64,000 bases of DNA from Zygnema cylindricum (lineage: Eukaryota; Streptophyta; Zygnematophyceae; Zygnematales; Zygnemataceae), in NCBI GenBank assembly GCA_037447655.1, contig JBBHKE010000834.1, positions 642,499 through 706,498 of the forward strand, given 5' to 3'. The notes under the pieces are model-generated. The model was given only the letters and a program-made list of their open reading frames with translations. It was not told the origin of the DNA and searched no databases. Position 1 is the first letter of the stretch. Every line of letters starts with the position of its first letter. The position numbers were made by a program, and so were the translations under genes. This document shows, one piece after another, positions 43,081-55,403 of this stretch.

Positions 43081-44491
43081 GAAATGAATAATCAGTACCG
43101 TGTCAGATTTGCGACGCTAATCATGATGTCACGTACTTCCACGATACCAAAAGTACAAAGTACAATAATTTTGGAAAAATAAGTACAAAATTTTCATTTT
43201 TTTTGAATTTTTGGTTAACCGACCGTAACCGACTTTTTTTTTCTGGTGAATCAACCGACCGCAACCGCCCGGCCCCCAAAATTTGGCAACCGAATCCGTT
43301 CCGGATCCGGCGCGGGCGGTCGGTTAACGGTCGGTCACGGTTTCGGTTGACCGTTTGCGACCTCTGATTCACGGTGTACAGTCCTGTACATATCAATATG
43401 GTCCGCGGGTATCGTTTCGCGAATGGGAATATCACTAATAAGATACGGTGTGATCTGGCATAAGCGCCTCCACACTACACAGTGAATCGCTATTAGCGTA
43501 ATGAAATAGATAGCGTAATGAAACAATTAGCGTTATTTACGTTAATTGGGAATGTCGTTTTTTTTGGAAATAATTTTTATTCTAATTTTTCGTACACTCT
43601 AATTTGCAAACTGCTTTGTAAAAAATTTCGGTGCAGAATATCTCCACACTAAAATATGTGCATGTACGAAATTGTTCAGATCGTACGCCGTCGCATTTTT
43701 TTTTCATCCGCGAATGCCGGAAAATATTTACGCAATTACATGTTAGCGCGACTACGGGACAGCGTGGAAATCTTTTCTCTACTTTTCTACTTAAAAAAGT
43801 ACAAAAAAGTACACCTCTGACAAACCGTACACCACACTATTTACGATGGCACTATATTAGAGTCATGAATCCTATTTTATGGAACACCTCAAATAACGTG
43901 TAGGAACATTTAGAATGTCTAATTCTATTTGAGAATTTGCCCAAAAAAACAGGGTACCTCAATTAGCGACCAACACGCTAATAGCGATTCACGGTGTACC
44001 GCTGTATCGTTCATCGATGTTCTTCAATACTGATGACGATATTCCAGCGCGCTGTCGCGAACCGAGCGTAGATAGAAGACTGCGGAAAATCTATTCAGAG
44101 TATAGTGTCACTTTCACGACGTCAGACTGAATTTGAATTGGTTTGGGACGGCAATGCACATGCAGGGTTACAGTATTCTGCCGAGAAAACACCGACACCA
44201 AGTATCGCTATTAGCGCTGATGTTTTTTCACTGCAGAGAAACATCTTTCTACGTGCACACTTCCATGAATTTTAATAACAAATGTCGGCCTTACAAGCTG
44301 ACAAGTGTGCACGGATAAAATATGTCTTAAGTGGCGGGCAAAACATTAACATTGATTAGAGAATTAGCGTTGATTGGAGAAAAATCAGCGACAACTGTCG
44401 CACTCAAAGAAACGGCAACTTCCTCCGAAACCCTAAATACTAGAACGGAAAATGTTGAAAATGAGGATCCTTCTCTTATGGACGTTTCAAA
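43081..44491. repeat. Duplicated block D1 (partner D2 at 47953-49375)
   Basis: About 1.41 kb, nearly identical to D2, beginning at gaaatgaata and ending at gacgtttcaaa. It holds the right-hand part of an hAT element (to 43366) and MITE copy D (43478-43996). Beyond the right border the two copies diverge abruptly. Confidence 0.9.
43478..43996. mobile_element. MITE copy D
   Basis: 519 bp, CACAGTGAATCGCTATTAGC ... GCTAATAGCGATTCACGGTG, TA at both sides (43476-43477, 43997-43998). Same family as copies A, B, E and F. A separate MITE end, ATTCACGGTGTA, at 43367-43378 abuts the hAT end and may be a remnant of another copy. Confidence 0.85.
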
Positions 44492-44494
44492 ATG

Positions 44495-44690
44495 AAATCA
44501 CGCGCACGCCGAATATCGCGAACGCGTGCACGATATCGTGCGCGTGGACACAATATCGCGTGTGCGTGCACCGTATCGTGCACGCATGCAGAATATCGCG
44601 CGTGCGAGCACAATATTCTGCGTGCGTGCGCGATATCGTGTACGCATGCAAAATATTGTGCACGCATGCGTCCGATACCATGCGGCATGA
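44495..44690. repeat. GC-rich ~21-bp palindromic minisatellite
   Basis: About nine imperfect 20-22-bp units such as GCGTGCACGATATCGTGCGC, each nearly self-complementary and rich in alternating purine-pyrimidine (GCGCGTGCAC). The array starts exactly at the right border of D1 and is absent after D2. It can form cruciforms and possibly Z-DNA. The 7-residue-periodic ORFs on both strands are artefacts. Confidence 0.88.
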
Positions 44691-44767
44691 CAAAGGAAAG
44701 AGGGAAAAGGAACTAAGACTATGAGAGGGAGAGGGAAAAAGGAGAGATTGACAGATTGCACCCAAAG

Positions 44768-44845
44768 AAAAATGACAGAAAGAACTGAAAGAAAAATGAC
44801 AGAAAGAACTGGAAGAAAAATGACAGAAAGAACTGAAAGAAGAGA
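44768..44845 (+). repeat. 24-bp tandem repeat x3
   Basis: Units of atgacagaaagaactgaaag plus aaaa. Confidence 0.9.
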
Positions 44846-44859
44846 AAGCAGAAAGAAAG

Positions 44860-46135
44860 GGATTTAGTGGAAGTATATTTTTTTTTTATTTTGCAGAGGA
44901 AAATGAGTTTTTCCTCCGTCGAAGTTTGTTTTTTCTTTATTTATGTTATTTTTTTTGTTAGTTCAAACTTTTTTTTTCTTAAATTATTTGGCATTCTCAC
45001 CAAATTCACGTTTTTATTTCTTTTTTTTTGTCCATTTAGTTCGCAGCGTTAGAGAATCGGCAAATGCCGGTTTTTTTTTTTTTTTTCCGATGTCGTTTCC
45101 TTTTTGATAGGCTAGAAGTGAAGAAGGTTACCGAGGTGACAGAAAACACACTTTTTTTTTTGTATCATAATCTTTTTTCATCGTCCAATTCCAATGCGAA
45201 TAAGTTAATTTTCTTTTTCACTTTTGTTTTCTTTCACTTTTGCGACCTGTGCCTATTTAGTTTCATTTGTTATGAATGTTGTAAATCTCAATTTCTGTTT
45301 CTAGTTTTCTTTTTTCTGTTTTTTGTTTATGTTATTGTTTTTTTCTGTTTTTATAACTTGGAGTTTTGGCTTCCTATCTGTAATGAATGGTGGAAATCAT
45401 TATAATCACCATATCTTGAAATATCATTTTTCTTTCTCCACTTCTTGTCCTATTCTTTACAATTGAAAATGATGCGGCTGAAAAGTTTGGCAAATGGACT
45501 ATGTATGGAATGGAAAGGTTGTGAGATTTTTTTTACTAGCATGTAATGGTGGAGGTTGCGAGGTTTTTTTTATTAGTATGTAATGGTGGAGGTTGTGAGG
45601 TTTTTTTGTTAGTTTTGCATTTGCGACAGGTTCTCCGATTTTGCGGTTTTTCCATCCCGGAATGTCAAAAAAAGTTCTCGAAAGCGATCGCGGTTTCAAA
45701 GTATTTCTGCTCGGGGTTTTGTTATTTTTCGAAAGCAGACCTTAAGGTTGTTTTTTCTGAAGTACCTTCTCTTATTTGGGTCTGATTTCTTTCAAGTACC
45801 TTTTCCTGTTTGAGTCTTATTTGCCTTAAGGTTGTTTTTTTTGAAGTACCTTCCCTTTCCTTCTCTTCTTTTTTGGGTGTGATATATGTAGCATTTATTA
45901 TCCTTTGGTGTTTTGCTGCCCATATGGGATTGAGCCCTCAGACTTCCCATTGAGCGTCCCAAGAGTATGACTTTGCAGTGGATCGAGGAATATGCCCAAA
46001 AGTAAACCATGGCAGCTTGAAGGGAACCGTTGCTTCTGTCCCTTATTAAGTCTTGGTCACGTAAATCGGTCGGTTGTATAACGTTTGTTTGTCGAAAAGC
46101 CCACGATGAAGGCTCAAAATTTCTGTTGTTTGGTT
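44860..46135. other. T-rich spacer
   Basis: Long T-runs, a ~38-bp repeat (tgtaatggtggaggttgyga plus a T-run) at 45540-45608, and no recognisable gene, exon or RNA. Confidence 0.55.
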
Positions 46136-46137
46136 CC

Positions 46138-48250
46138 ATGGAAATAAAGTTTTTTGTGTGCCAAAGACAAAGATAAAACATATATGGTTTCGATGAGAAA
46201 CGTTAGGTTTAACCGAAACCTTGAGATCGATAATATTTGGTTTCACAAATAAGTGAAGGTTTGTTTACAGTTTGACTAAGAATTTTAGATTTTAACCAAA
46301 ATTTAAGAATCACAAGTATAACTAAGGCACTATACTCGAATGGGGAAGTTAGTAGGGATTTTCGAGTTTAAAAGCCAACAATCAAAAAGATAGGCTTAGT
46401 TGTTGGTTTTTATGGGATATCCTAACTTCATGTAAAACCTTGTGGAGGGCCTTTAATTAATTTTCACAAATTGACCATTTTTTAGGTATGAGTTGACCAT
46501 GAGTTTGAATATGTGTACGGATGACTGGAATGTGACAAGTTATCGAGTGGTATCGCACGACTATTATATTTACACAACTGAAAACATTATATTAACATCA
46601 TAGTGGACTCGTTTTTGAGCTGTGAAAGTTTGTTTAAAAGGAAAATGTGACTTTTTTTTGGGAGAAAGATTTGGCTTACTGATGTGCGGAGTTATTTTTT
46701 AGGGCATAATGCTCTATTGGTGGTCAAATCAGTTAATAACAGATTTAGGAACTTTATATAGGTGGTTGATTTAATTCATAGTTCAAAAGGAGGCGTTTTT
46801 ATGGTAGGCCTTTGGTCGGCGCCTTTATCGTAAGTTGTGTTATGGGCTTTCATGTGATCTTCTTAGATCGTTACTTTGATCTGCGACCGTCCGATCGTCC
46901 GAATCTGACGGTGTAAATAAATTTTTTTGGTCCAAATGTTTTAATTGGTCCGAAATAGGTCAGAATACAATATGGGTCTTGAGGTCATGTTGTATGTTTT
47001 GCATACAATTGGCATATTGTATGAGCCTACTTTCACCTACTTTTGAACTATGTTTTAATTGACCGTATAAATTGTAAAATCACTTTTGTAGTTCGACTAT
47101 TGGCCATGATGATGTAACATCAAGACTGCCTACCCATGATTTACTCAGTTTTACAAAATTACTGCATGTTAACATTTTTGTCTGGACGTGATTTAGAGGC
47201 AACTACATCTGTAAAAGTGACATCACCTTGTATGCCACGTGGCGTAGCGCTAACGGACAATGGCACGAGCCACTTTGTTCGCACGCGCCAAATCCCTTGC
47301 CATTGTACCGTACTCTTTGACGGGTAATTACAGTTTGTACGGATTAAATATTTTTTTGTGGCAAGAAGCACGGCTCAGTTTCATTTGGCATTTTGTAATG
47401 ACATCATGCCACTCCATTTCCGCAAGATGCGCCTGGCAGGGGGAATGCCGTACGGTGGGGGTTCACCATCCAATGAGGAAATAGTGATATTTTTACCACT
47501 ATCTAGAAGATTGCGTACTAATCTGCTAGGGTTGTATTTTTTAATGATAAGCGATTTATACTTTTTTTGACCTAAAGATGACCGATATTTCGGTTACGTA
47601 GTATCTCGTACGTTTTTGTACTAAGTATAGCAGTCCGTGACTTCCAAGCAGAGGTCGCAAAAGTCAAAATTTTACATAACCGAAACCGACCGTTTTTTTT
47701 TTTTCAAAATCTGAGTAACCGACGCCCGACCGGGTTATGTCACGCTCCAAAATTGTTAACCGTTAACCGACCGGCGTTTACGAAAATAAAAGTTAACCCG
47801 AAACTCGATTTTCGCGACTAACCGTGCCCGCCCGTAACCAAAAAAGTACAAAATTACAACGCTCATTGTTATTAGCGTTAATGTACTTTGCAATAATGTA
47901 CAACGTATGAATAAGCCAATAATTACGATTTGTCGCGTTCCCTAAGATTTGCGAAATGAATAGTGTTACTACCGTGTCAGATATGCGACGCTAATCATGA
48001 TGTCACGTACTTCCAAGATACCAAAGAGTACAAAGTACAATAATGTTGGATTGTATGGACAGTACAAAATTTTCTTTTTTTTTTGGTATTTTGGTTAACC
48101 GACCGTAACCGAATTTTTGTTTTTTTCTGGTGAATCAACCGACCGCAACCGCCCGGCCCCCAAAATTTGGCAACCGAATCCGTTCCGGATCCGGCGCGGG
48201 CGGTCGGTTAACGGTCGGTCACGGTTTCGGTTGACCGTTTGCGACCTCTG
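46138..48250. repeat. Duplicated block S1 (partner S2 at 57286-57417 + 59557-61550)
   Basis: From atggaaataaagttttttgt to the end of the hAT copy. It is closely matched by S2, except that S2 contains a LINE after ...gtttgtttaca. S1 shows the uninterrupted target (gtttgtttaca-gtttgactaag, 46259-46279). No coding content is recognised in 46270-47640; it may be the body of a larger non-autonomous transposon. Confidence 0.88.
47649..48250. mobile_element. hAT element, 602-bp deletion derivative
   Basis: Ends CAGAGGTCGCAAAAGTC and (complement) CAGAGGTCGCAAACGG; subterminal ACCGACC repeats as in 10902-12298 but inverted in orientation. The flanking 8-mers CTTCCAAG and ATTCACGG do not match, so one flank was rearranged. 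It carries the empty TA site that MITE B occupies in the 10.9 kb copy. Confidence 0.82.
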
Positions 48251-49375
48251 ATTCACGGTGTACAGTCCTGTACATATCAATATCGTCCGCGGGTATCGTT
48301 TCGCGAATGGGAATATCACTAATAAGATACGGTGTAATCTGGCATAAGCGCCTCGACACTACACCGTGAATCGCTATTAGCGTAATGAAATAGATAGCGT
48401 AATGAAACAATTAGCGTTATTTACGTTAATTGGGAATGTCGTTTTTTTTGGAAATAATTTTTATTCTAATTTTTCAAACACTCTAATTTGCAAACTGCTT
48501 TGTAAAAAATTTCGGTGCAGAATATCTCCACACTAAAATATGTGCATGTACGAAATTGTTCAGATCGTACGCCGTCGCATTTTTTTTTCATCCGCGAATG
48601 CCGGAAAATATTTACGCAATTACATGTTAGCGCGACTACGGGACAGCGTGGAAATCTTTTCTCTACTTTTCTACTTAAAAAAGTACAAAAAAGTACACCT
48701 CTGACAAACCGTACACCACACTATTTACGATGGCACTATATTAGAGTCATGAATCCTATTTTATGGAACACCTCAAATAACGTGTAGGAACATTTAGAAT
48801 GTCTAATTCTATTTGAGAATTTGCCCAAAAAAACAGGGTACCTCAATTAGCGACCAACACGCTAATAGCGATTCACGGTGTACCGCTGTATCGTTCATCG
48901 ATGTTCTTCAATACTGATGACGATATTCCAGCGCGCTGTCGCGAACCGAGCGTAGATAGAAGACTGCGGAAAATCTATTCAGAGTATAGTGTCACTTTCA
49001 CGACGTCAGACTGAATTTGAATTGGTTTGGGACGGCAATGCACATGCAGGGTTACAGTATTCTGCCGAGAAAACACCGACACCAAGTATCGCTATTAGCG
49101 CTGATGCTTTTTCACTGCAGAGAAACATCTTTCTACGTGCACACTTCCATGAATTTTAATAACAAATGTCGGCCTTACAAGCTGACAAGTGTGCACGGAT
49201 AAAATATGTCTTAAGTGGCGGGCAAAACATTAACATTGATTAGAGAATTAGCGTTGATTGGAGAAAAATCAGCGACAACTGTCGCACTCAAAGAAACGGC
49301 AACTTCCTCCGAAACCCTAAATACTAGAACGGAAAATGTTGAAAATGAGGATCCTTCTCTTATGGACGTTTCAAA
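47953..49375. repeat. Duplicated block D2 (partner of D1)
   Basis: Nearly identical to 43081-44491. To its left it continues into S1, so D1 looks like a partial copy of this larger arrangement. To its right the sequence continues into purine-rich putative gag DNA. Confidence 0.9.
48362..48880. mobile_element. MITE copy E
   Basis: 519 bp, CACCGTGAATCGCTATTAGC ... GCTAATAGCGATTCACGGTG, TA flanks (48360-48361, 48881-48882). Duplicated with D1/D2 rather than independently inserted. Confidence 0.87.
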
Positions 49376-50150
49376 TTGCAACGTATGGTGAAATGCCAGC
49401 TGGCAAACAGCCGCTGATCGATAAAGTATGGACAGCACAACATCGTGACAAAGAAGAGTTCTTTTTACAGCCCTACTCTGTCCGTACAGAAATTGTCCGT
49501 CCAGAATTTCTAGCTGCAGAGGACTGGAAGAAATTGAAGTTGGAAAAGCTCATGTGGAAAATCAGGATGACAAAAGTTTTCCGGATGTGCAAGAGGAAGG
49601 AGAGCGAAATCAAGGAGAGGCGAAGGAAGGAAGATATCAAAAGGAAGGAGAACAAAAGGAAGGGGTTGAGTCAAAGGGTGAGTCCATGGTCAACAAACCG
49701 ATAGGGTCAGAGAAAAATATGGCGAAAAAATATCCTAGGGCAGAGCAATGGCGTAAGCTTTTTTGTGGATGCTTGTAGGACCGCACTATCGAATTTCCCC
49801 GGAAAAACAAAAGAAAAGAAAGGAGTTGCCGTGGTTTTAACGGACTAGATAAAACAGGTTTTGCCATTGGTAATCTGTTCTGATTTCGGAATCCCGTGTC
49901 AGACTAGTGGAGCAACGACGACAACACAAAAACAAAAAGATTTACATTTGCTTTCGAAGAAAGTGGAAATGTTAAGACATTCAAAAGAACAACATGTGGC
50001 GGAAATTAGGCAATATGAGCATTGGCTGGATCAGAGCAGCTGGAAGATGGATGGATTAGTGAATAAAGCTGTCAATGGAGTTGAAAATCTGGACAATTTG
50101 CATACATTGGATGACAAATTGGAGTCTTCGGCTTCGTACAATCTTTAAAA
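49376..50150 (+). pseudogene. Possible gag-like / coiled-coil remnant upstream of gypsy pol
   Basis: Three overlapping plus-strand stretches in different frames: an ATYGEMPAGKQPLIDKVWTA segment, a Lys/Glu-rich stretch (NQGEAKEGRYQKEGEQKEGV), and a heptad-like segment (KKVEMLRHSKEQHVAEIRQY, LDQSSWKMDGLVNKAVNGVE). No knuckle or conserved gag motif is seen. Position and strand suggest the 5' part of the gypsy element, split by the antisense copia fragment; it could also be a captured host fragment. Confidence 0.35.
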
Positions 50151-50154
50151 ACCC

Positions 50155-52273
50155 ACATACAACTGATGGCCTTTCGATCCGGCGGAAGCTCCACAAGCTC
50201 CCAAGTTTGAGCCTCCATTATCGATCGCATTTCATCATTTGCCGCGGAGATCCATTGATCCTTTTCCGGGGCTGAAAAGGCTTGTTGTATGGTGACTGGC
50301 TCCATTGTGGTTGCAAAAAATAGGGCATGTTCCGCCGGTTCACCTCGCAGCCTGCTGCTTTGCCTTCTTCCCCCCGGCTTTGCCTTCTTCCCCCCGGAAA
50401 ATCTGAGGCTGGAACTGTTGGATCCCTAAGTTGCCGCCGAGGAGGAGGAGGAGGAGCTTGCTGTACAGGTTGAACAACCGGAATGACCGGAGTAGGAATA
50501 GAGAAAGAACTTGTGAAACAAGAAAGAGGAACATTTTCAAAAATTACATATTCTTGATTTTTGGCATTTTTCTCAAAATCTGTCATGCCAAAAACATCGA
50601 CCGATTGACTTTCTTCCTTAACCTGAATATTTCTAGCAACCTGAAGAGTTTTCCTGTCTAGGTTGTAAACTCTATAGCCTACTGACTCATCATCATAACC
50701 CATAAAAATTCCCGGGACAGATTTTGGATGAAGCTAAGAAATAGGAAGATTATCCAAAATAAAACATTTACTACCAAAAACCCGAAAGTGACTTACATTG
50801 GGTTTCTTTCCTGTCCACATTTTATAAGGTGTCTTTCCTTTTACCGCCTTAGTTTATATTCTATTCCTTATATAAGATGCACAAGAGAAAGCCTCAACCC
50901 AAAACTTGAAATCTATCCCTTTATCCAACATCATAGATTTTGCACTCTCTGTTAAAGTCCGGTTTAGTCTTTTGGATACTCCGTTTTTCTCCGGAGTATA
51001 GGGAACTGTGAACTGACGAGATATGCCGTGTTCCCTTAAATAATCCGAGAATGCATTCGAAATATATTCTCCCCTGTTGTCGGACCGAAGAGAGAGAATC
51101 GGCTTCCCGTGAAGCTTTTCCGCCCACGTCCGAAAATGCTGGAAGTGAGTGAACACTTCACTCTTCTCCTTCATGAAGTAAACTCGGCTGAACCGCGAGA
51201 AGTCATCCGTAAATGTAACTAGAAACCGGCTGCCACTAAGGGAAGGGACTTTAGACGGTCCCCACACGTCCGAATGAATAATTTGCAGCAAATCCGTAGC
51301 CCGGTTATCCGCGGTTTGAGGTAGGGGCAGCTTGTGAAGCTTCCCTAAAGCACAACCATCACATACATGAGAATCTTTTTGTCCTAATATGACCCCATCT
51401 ATCATTTTGTGTTTCACCATTTTATCAAGTTTTTCGTGATGAACATGACCGAGCCTCTTATGCCACAAAACATTTTCCGGAAGGACACTTGAGTATGCAA
51501 AGTCAATTTCATTAGCCAAGTCCATCCGGTACAACAAGTTTGGGCCTCTAGTTCCTACCAAAGCTACTCTCCCATCTTTGCTTACTACCTTCTTCCCATT
51601 CTTTTGCAAAATTTCAAATCCTTTCATTTCAGCCACAAAAGTGGAAAACAATTTTTTCTTAAACTTTGGAATATAGAGAACATCATGTAAGGTTCTCTTT
51701 ACAATCTGACCATTAATGTCACATGCTAACTCCACGCTTCCCTTTGCCGTAGCCTCCACACCGCTATCATCCCCGTAGTAGATTCGACGAGTCGGAATCA
51801 GAGTAAGAGTTTTGAAGTAAGCCCGGTTGCCGCACATGTGGGAAGAGCACCCAGAGTCCATAATCCATCCATTGTCTTGAGGCCCCTCCATGAGATCTTT
51901 TGCAAGGGCAAAGAACTCATCATCTTCCGATTGCGGAAATCTGACCACATCATCTTTTTCCCCCAAAGATTCATCTTGTGGCGTCTCATCAAATGCTCGC
52001 CACTCTCAGGCACATCCGTCTCAACCAGCTAGGGGGGGGAATGCATCACTAAGAAAATCTTTCCGTACCACTCTCCAAGGGACCACATTTCATTTTTTCC
52101 TCTTTCCTTCTCCAATTCCACCAGTTCCGGAAATCTCTATCTACGATTTCCTCAATCTTAGCCATATGTCCTGGTCTATTCCCACATACACGGTTGTCCA
52201 GTCTACAAGTCCCATGCATATTCCACCCACTCCTCATTGGAGTGTTGCTTTTCCAACACGCAGTTAGAATCAT
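50155..52273 (-). pseudogene. Copia E6 gag-end to RT fragment, antisense inside the gypsy region
   Basis: Minus strand: a CGNRPGHMAK-like segment at ~52190, then WIMDSGCSSHMCGN (protease, DSG intact), LWHKRLGHVHHEKLDKMV ... CDGCALGK (HHCC), IHSDVWGP, SLRSDNRGEYISNAFSD, PEKNGVSKRLNRTLTE (D,D,E), WVEAFSCASYIRNRI, the IN C-terminal part in another frame, and finally MRSIMEAQTWELVELPPDRK of RT, where it stops. No LTRs are seen. It belongs to a copia lineage different from E1/E3. Confidence 0.82.
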
Positions 52274-55200
52274 TCAGTTAATTGCCTTAAACAGACACGT
52301 GTATTTTACAAGTTAGGTCAAACGCTTATCGCAAATGAGCAGTTGGCCTTTGCACAAGCCATGGAAGCTATGACAACCGAAAATCCCGATGCTCATAAAT
52401 GGAAATTTGGCACCAATCTAACAAAGGCCGAACAAGAGTTACTGAATGACGTAGTTTTACAAAATATCAATGCCTTTGCCTTTTCTATGAATGATTTGGG
52501 TCGTCACACCGCTTATAAAATGTCGATAGATCTCGAAGATGATCGCCCTATATTTAAACCGAAACATCGTTTGTCAGAAACTGAATAGGAAATGGTAGAC
52601 AAGCGATGTGCTGAACTAGAGGAAGCTGGCCTAATCTATCGGTCAGACTCCACATTTGCAGCTCCCACTGTCATGCCTCGGAAAAAGGATTCCGATGGTA
52701 ATTTTACTGAACTTCGAATGTGAGGTGACTATCGTGAACTAAATGCTAGAACAGTTCAAGATCGCCATCCCATGCCTCTTGCCGAAGAAATATTTGATCA
52801 TGTAGGCGGAGCAAATTATTTTAGTATCCTTGACCTCTGTCAAGGATTTAATCAAATCGAGATAGAGGAAAAAGACCGGCATAAAACTGCCTTTTGGGGT
52901 AGCGACGGCCGATGGGAATGGGCCGTAATGCCATTCGGACTGAAAAATGCTCCGTCAGTATTTCAAAAAGTCATGGACTCCGTTCTTGGAGGCTGTAAGT
53001 TTGCTAGATGTTACATCGATGACCTTATCATTGCCTCGGCTACTATCGAAGAGCACGCTGCTCACATCGAATGGGTATTGACTGAATTGAAAAAGGTCGG
53101 ATTAAAATGTCATCCAACGAAATACACCTTTGGAGCCCTGGGAGTGCCTTACCTCGGCCATTTTATCTTGGCTGAGGGGATCACTCCTCTCGAAGCAAAG
53201 GTAGAGGCAATCAATAAATTGCCTGCTCCCACGGACCTCACCAGTCTGCGAGCCTTTCTCGGACTTGCTAATTATTATCGCAGGTTCGTACTCAATTTCA
53301 GCACAATCGCATCTCCTCTAAACGATCTTCTCAAGAAGGAAGTGGCGTTTATATAGGGTCCCGATCAGATTTCCGCATTTCAAAAAATAAAAACCGCCTT
53401 ATTGAGTGCTCCAATTCTCCGTCCTCCCAATCACAAACTTCCTTTTTGTATCCAAACAGATTTGGAAAACCCGGAATCGCTGCCATCTTGACACAAAGAG
53501 AGTTGAGCGGAGAGGAATACGTAGTTGCTTACGCGAGTAGAAGCAATAACCGGGCTGAATCAAATTATATTAGCTACGAAAGAGAGTGTCTAGCCGCGGT
53601 TTGGGGTGTCGTTCACTTCCGCCATTATTTGTACGGAAACCTTTCACACTCTTAACTGACCATCAGCCCTTACATTGGCTGATGACGAACGATAAGCTTT
53701 CCGGGAAGTTAGCCCGATGGGCTTTAATCTTACAAGAATATGACGTTGAAATAATTCAACGACCAGGTCTGCTTAGTCTAAACGCAGACGGAATTTCCCG
53801 AAATCCTTTGCCCCGAACAACAGATAACGGAGTTCGACAGGATTTCGATGACGTTGATGTTCCCGTCATATCAATAGGTACTTATCTTACTTACTGCCTG
53901 GCTTCTATTCCGAACCCCCGTCTCGCCACAGATCCTTGGCGTGATGGGCCTCTCATTCTTTTCCTATCCTCCCAGACCTTCTGGTCCGGCACGACCACTG
54001 ATGAAGAAGACAGAGTGAAAAAGAGGGCCAAAGGTTACCTTTGGCTCGGGGGATCTTTAGTTCGGTTGTTGGCAGACGGAAGCCATAGGCACGTTCCACG
54101 GCCTACCAAGCATCTTTCTCTCATTGAGCAGATTCACACCAAGCTTGGTCACTACGGTACCAAGCGAACGTTAAGTCTAGTTCAGGCACGATATTGGTGG
54201 TCAAGAATGCAAGCTGATCTTGCTGCTATTGTGCACAAGTGTGCCACCTGTGACCGTCTCCGAACTTCTTTTTCTAACCAGCAGACTACGCTCCAACCTC
54301 TACCTATCAGGGGTTTGTTCTATCGATGGTCAGTCGATTTAGCCGGACCTTTTCCTATCTCACGTAGGGGGAAACAATACATCATGATTATGATTGAAAA
54401 TTTCAGTAAGTGGGTAGAAGTTGTAGCTCTGCCTCAGAAGACAGCTAAGTTAACCACCGCAGCTTTTAAGGAACATGTCCTTATGAGATACGGTGCCCCA
54501 GCCGAGGTCCTTACGGACAAGGTACAGAATTTCGGGGAGAATTTCAAGAGATGCTTGATGAGGCTCTTATCGATCATCGTCGTACTAGTCGAGATCACCC
54601 CCAGGCCGATGGCCTGGCTGAACGAGCAGTCCAGACATTTAAGCGTGCCTTATGTAAGCATTGCTTAGAAAAACACATTTCAGTTTGGGACGAGTCCCTC
54701 GGTAACATTACCATGGGATATCGCATGTCGGTGCAAGCTAGTCTGGCTAATTTCATCCCGTATTATGTTTTATTTGGGCGACAACCGTTGCTCGGTCGCA
54801 ATATTCAGAAGGCCGCAAGCTTCCAACTTCCGCTGATGTTTGACACTATTTTTTTGGAAGAACTCACTCGTCGTGCTTTGCTTTTTGCCCGTGAAATGCC
54901 CATGGCTTTTGATAACCTGCAGATTGTCCAACATCGGGACACACTTCGGTTTGCCACCACTCGCAGCGGAAATTACAGGCCGCAACAAAAGCCCTATCGG
55001 GTGGGAGATTATGTTTATCTTCGCAGGCAATCTTTTGACACTTTGGACACGGATGTTTCTGCACACATCTTACGGATTATCGAGGTGGATCCGAACGGGA
55101 TGTTAGGATTACAAGGAGCAGACACGGATTTTTCGAGAGCACTCCAAGAATTGTTCTCCATGTTACTTACCAGATTTGTCGCAGGATATGGATCCTATGC

Positions 55201-55403
55201 GGATGCCGATTACGGAGGCGACGGCATGTACCTTTTGTCATCGATCGGACGGGGAAACTACCATGTTACTTTGTGATCACTGGAATCAGGGGTTTCACAT
55301 GGAGTGTTTGGTGCCACCTTTATTGGCAGTTCCGGACGATCAGTGGTTTTACCACGGATGTAGCGAGCTACCGGTCGTGTTGGCCAGCTCCTCTGCCGGC
55401 TAA
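52274..55403 (+). pseudogene. Ty3/gypsy pol: RT, RNase H, integrase, C-terminal PHD-like finger
   Basis: Plus strand. RT: YKMSIDLEDDRPIFKPKHRL, FSILDLCQGFNQIEIEEKDR, WAVMPFGLKNAPSVFQKVMD, RCYIDDLIIAS (YIDD), LRAFLGLANYYRRFV. RNase H: ESNYISYERECLAAVWGVVH, LLTDHQPLHWLMTNDKLSGK, RPGLLSLNADGISRN. Integrase: HTKLGHYGTKRTLSLVQARY ... CATCDR (H2C2), RWSVDLAGPFP, VLTDKVQNFGENF, then in another frame the Glu region DHPQADGLAERAVQTFKRAL. After PYRVGDYVYLRRQ comes a PHD-like finger. Stops near 52586, 52722 and 53354 and frameshifts show it is dead. Confidence 0.9.
55176..55403 (+). pseudogene. Degenerate PHD finger at the gypsy pol C-terminus
   Basis: ACTFCHRSDGETTMLLCDHW followed by NQGFHMECLVPPLLAVPDDQ and WFYHGC. 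Spacing fits C-x2-C...LLCD-x2-(C)...G-(F/Y)-H-x2-C-L-x-PP-L...P-x2-x-W-x-(C)-x2-C, the C4HC3 PHD consensus. Two ligands are replaced in this copy (W for Cys after LLCDH, Y for the Cys after the final W), so it would not bind both zincs. PHD fingers read histone tails; at the end of an integrase-bearing polyprotein this could direct integration, as chromodomains do in chromoviruses. Confidence 0.72.

Noticed and set aside
43631-43903. 90-residue ORF repeated identically at 48515-48787
   Set aside because: It lies within MITE copies D and E and is repeated because the block was duplicated. There is no protein-like conservation in MITE copies A, B or F.
44476-44765. Several 70-90-residue ORFs on both strands with 7-residue periodicity
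   Set aside because: They are artefacts of the 21-bp palindromic minisatellite, open in four frames.
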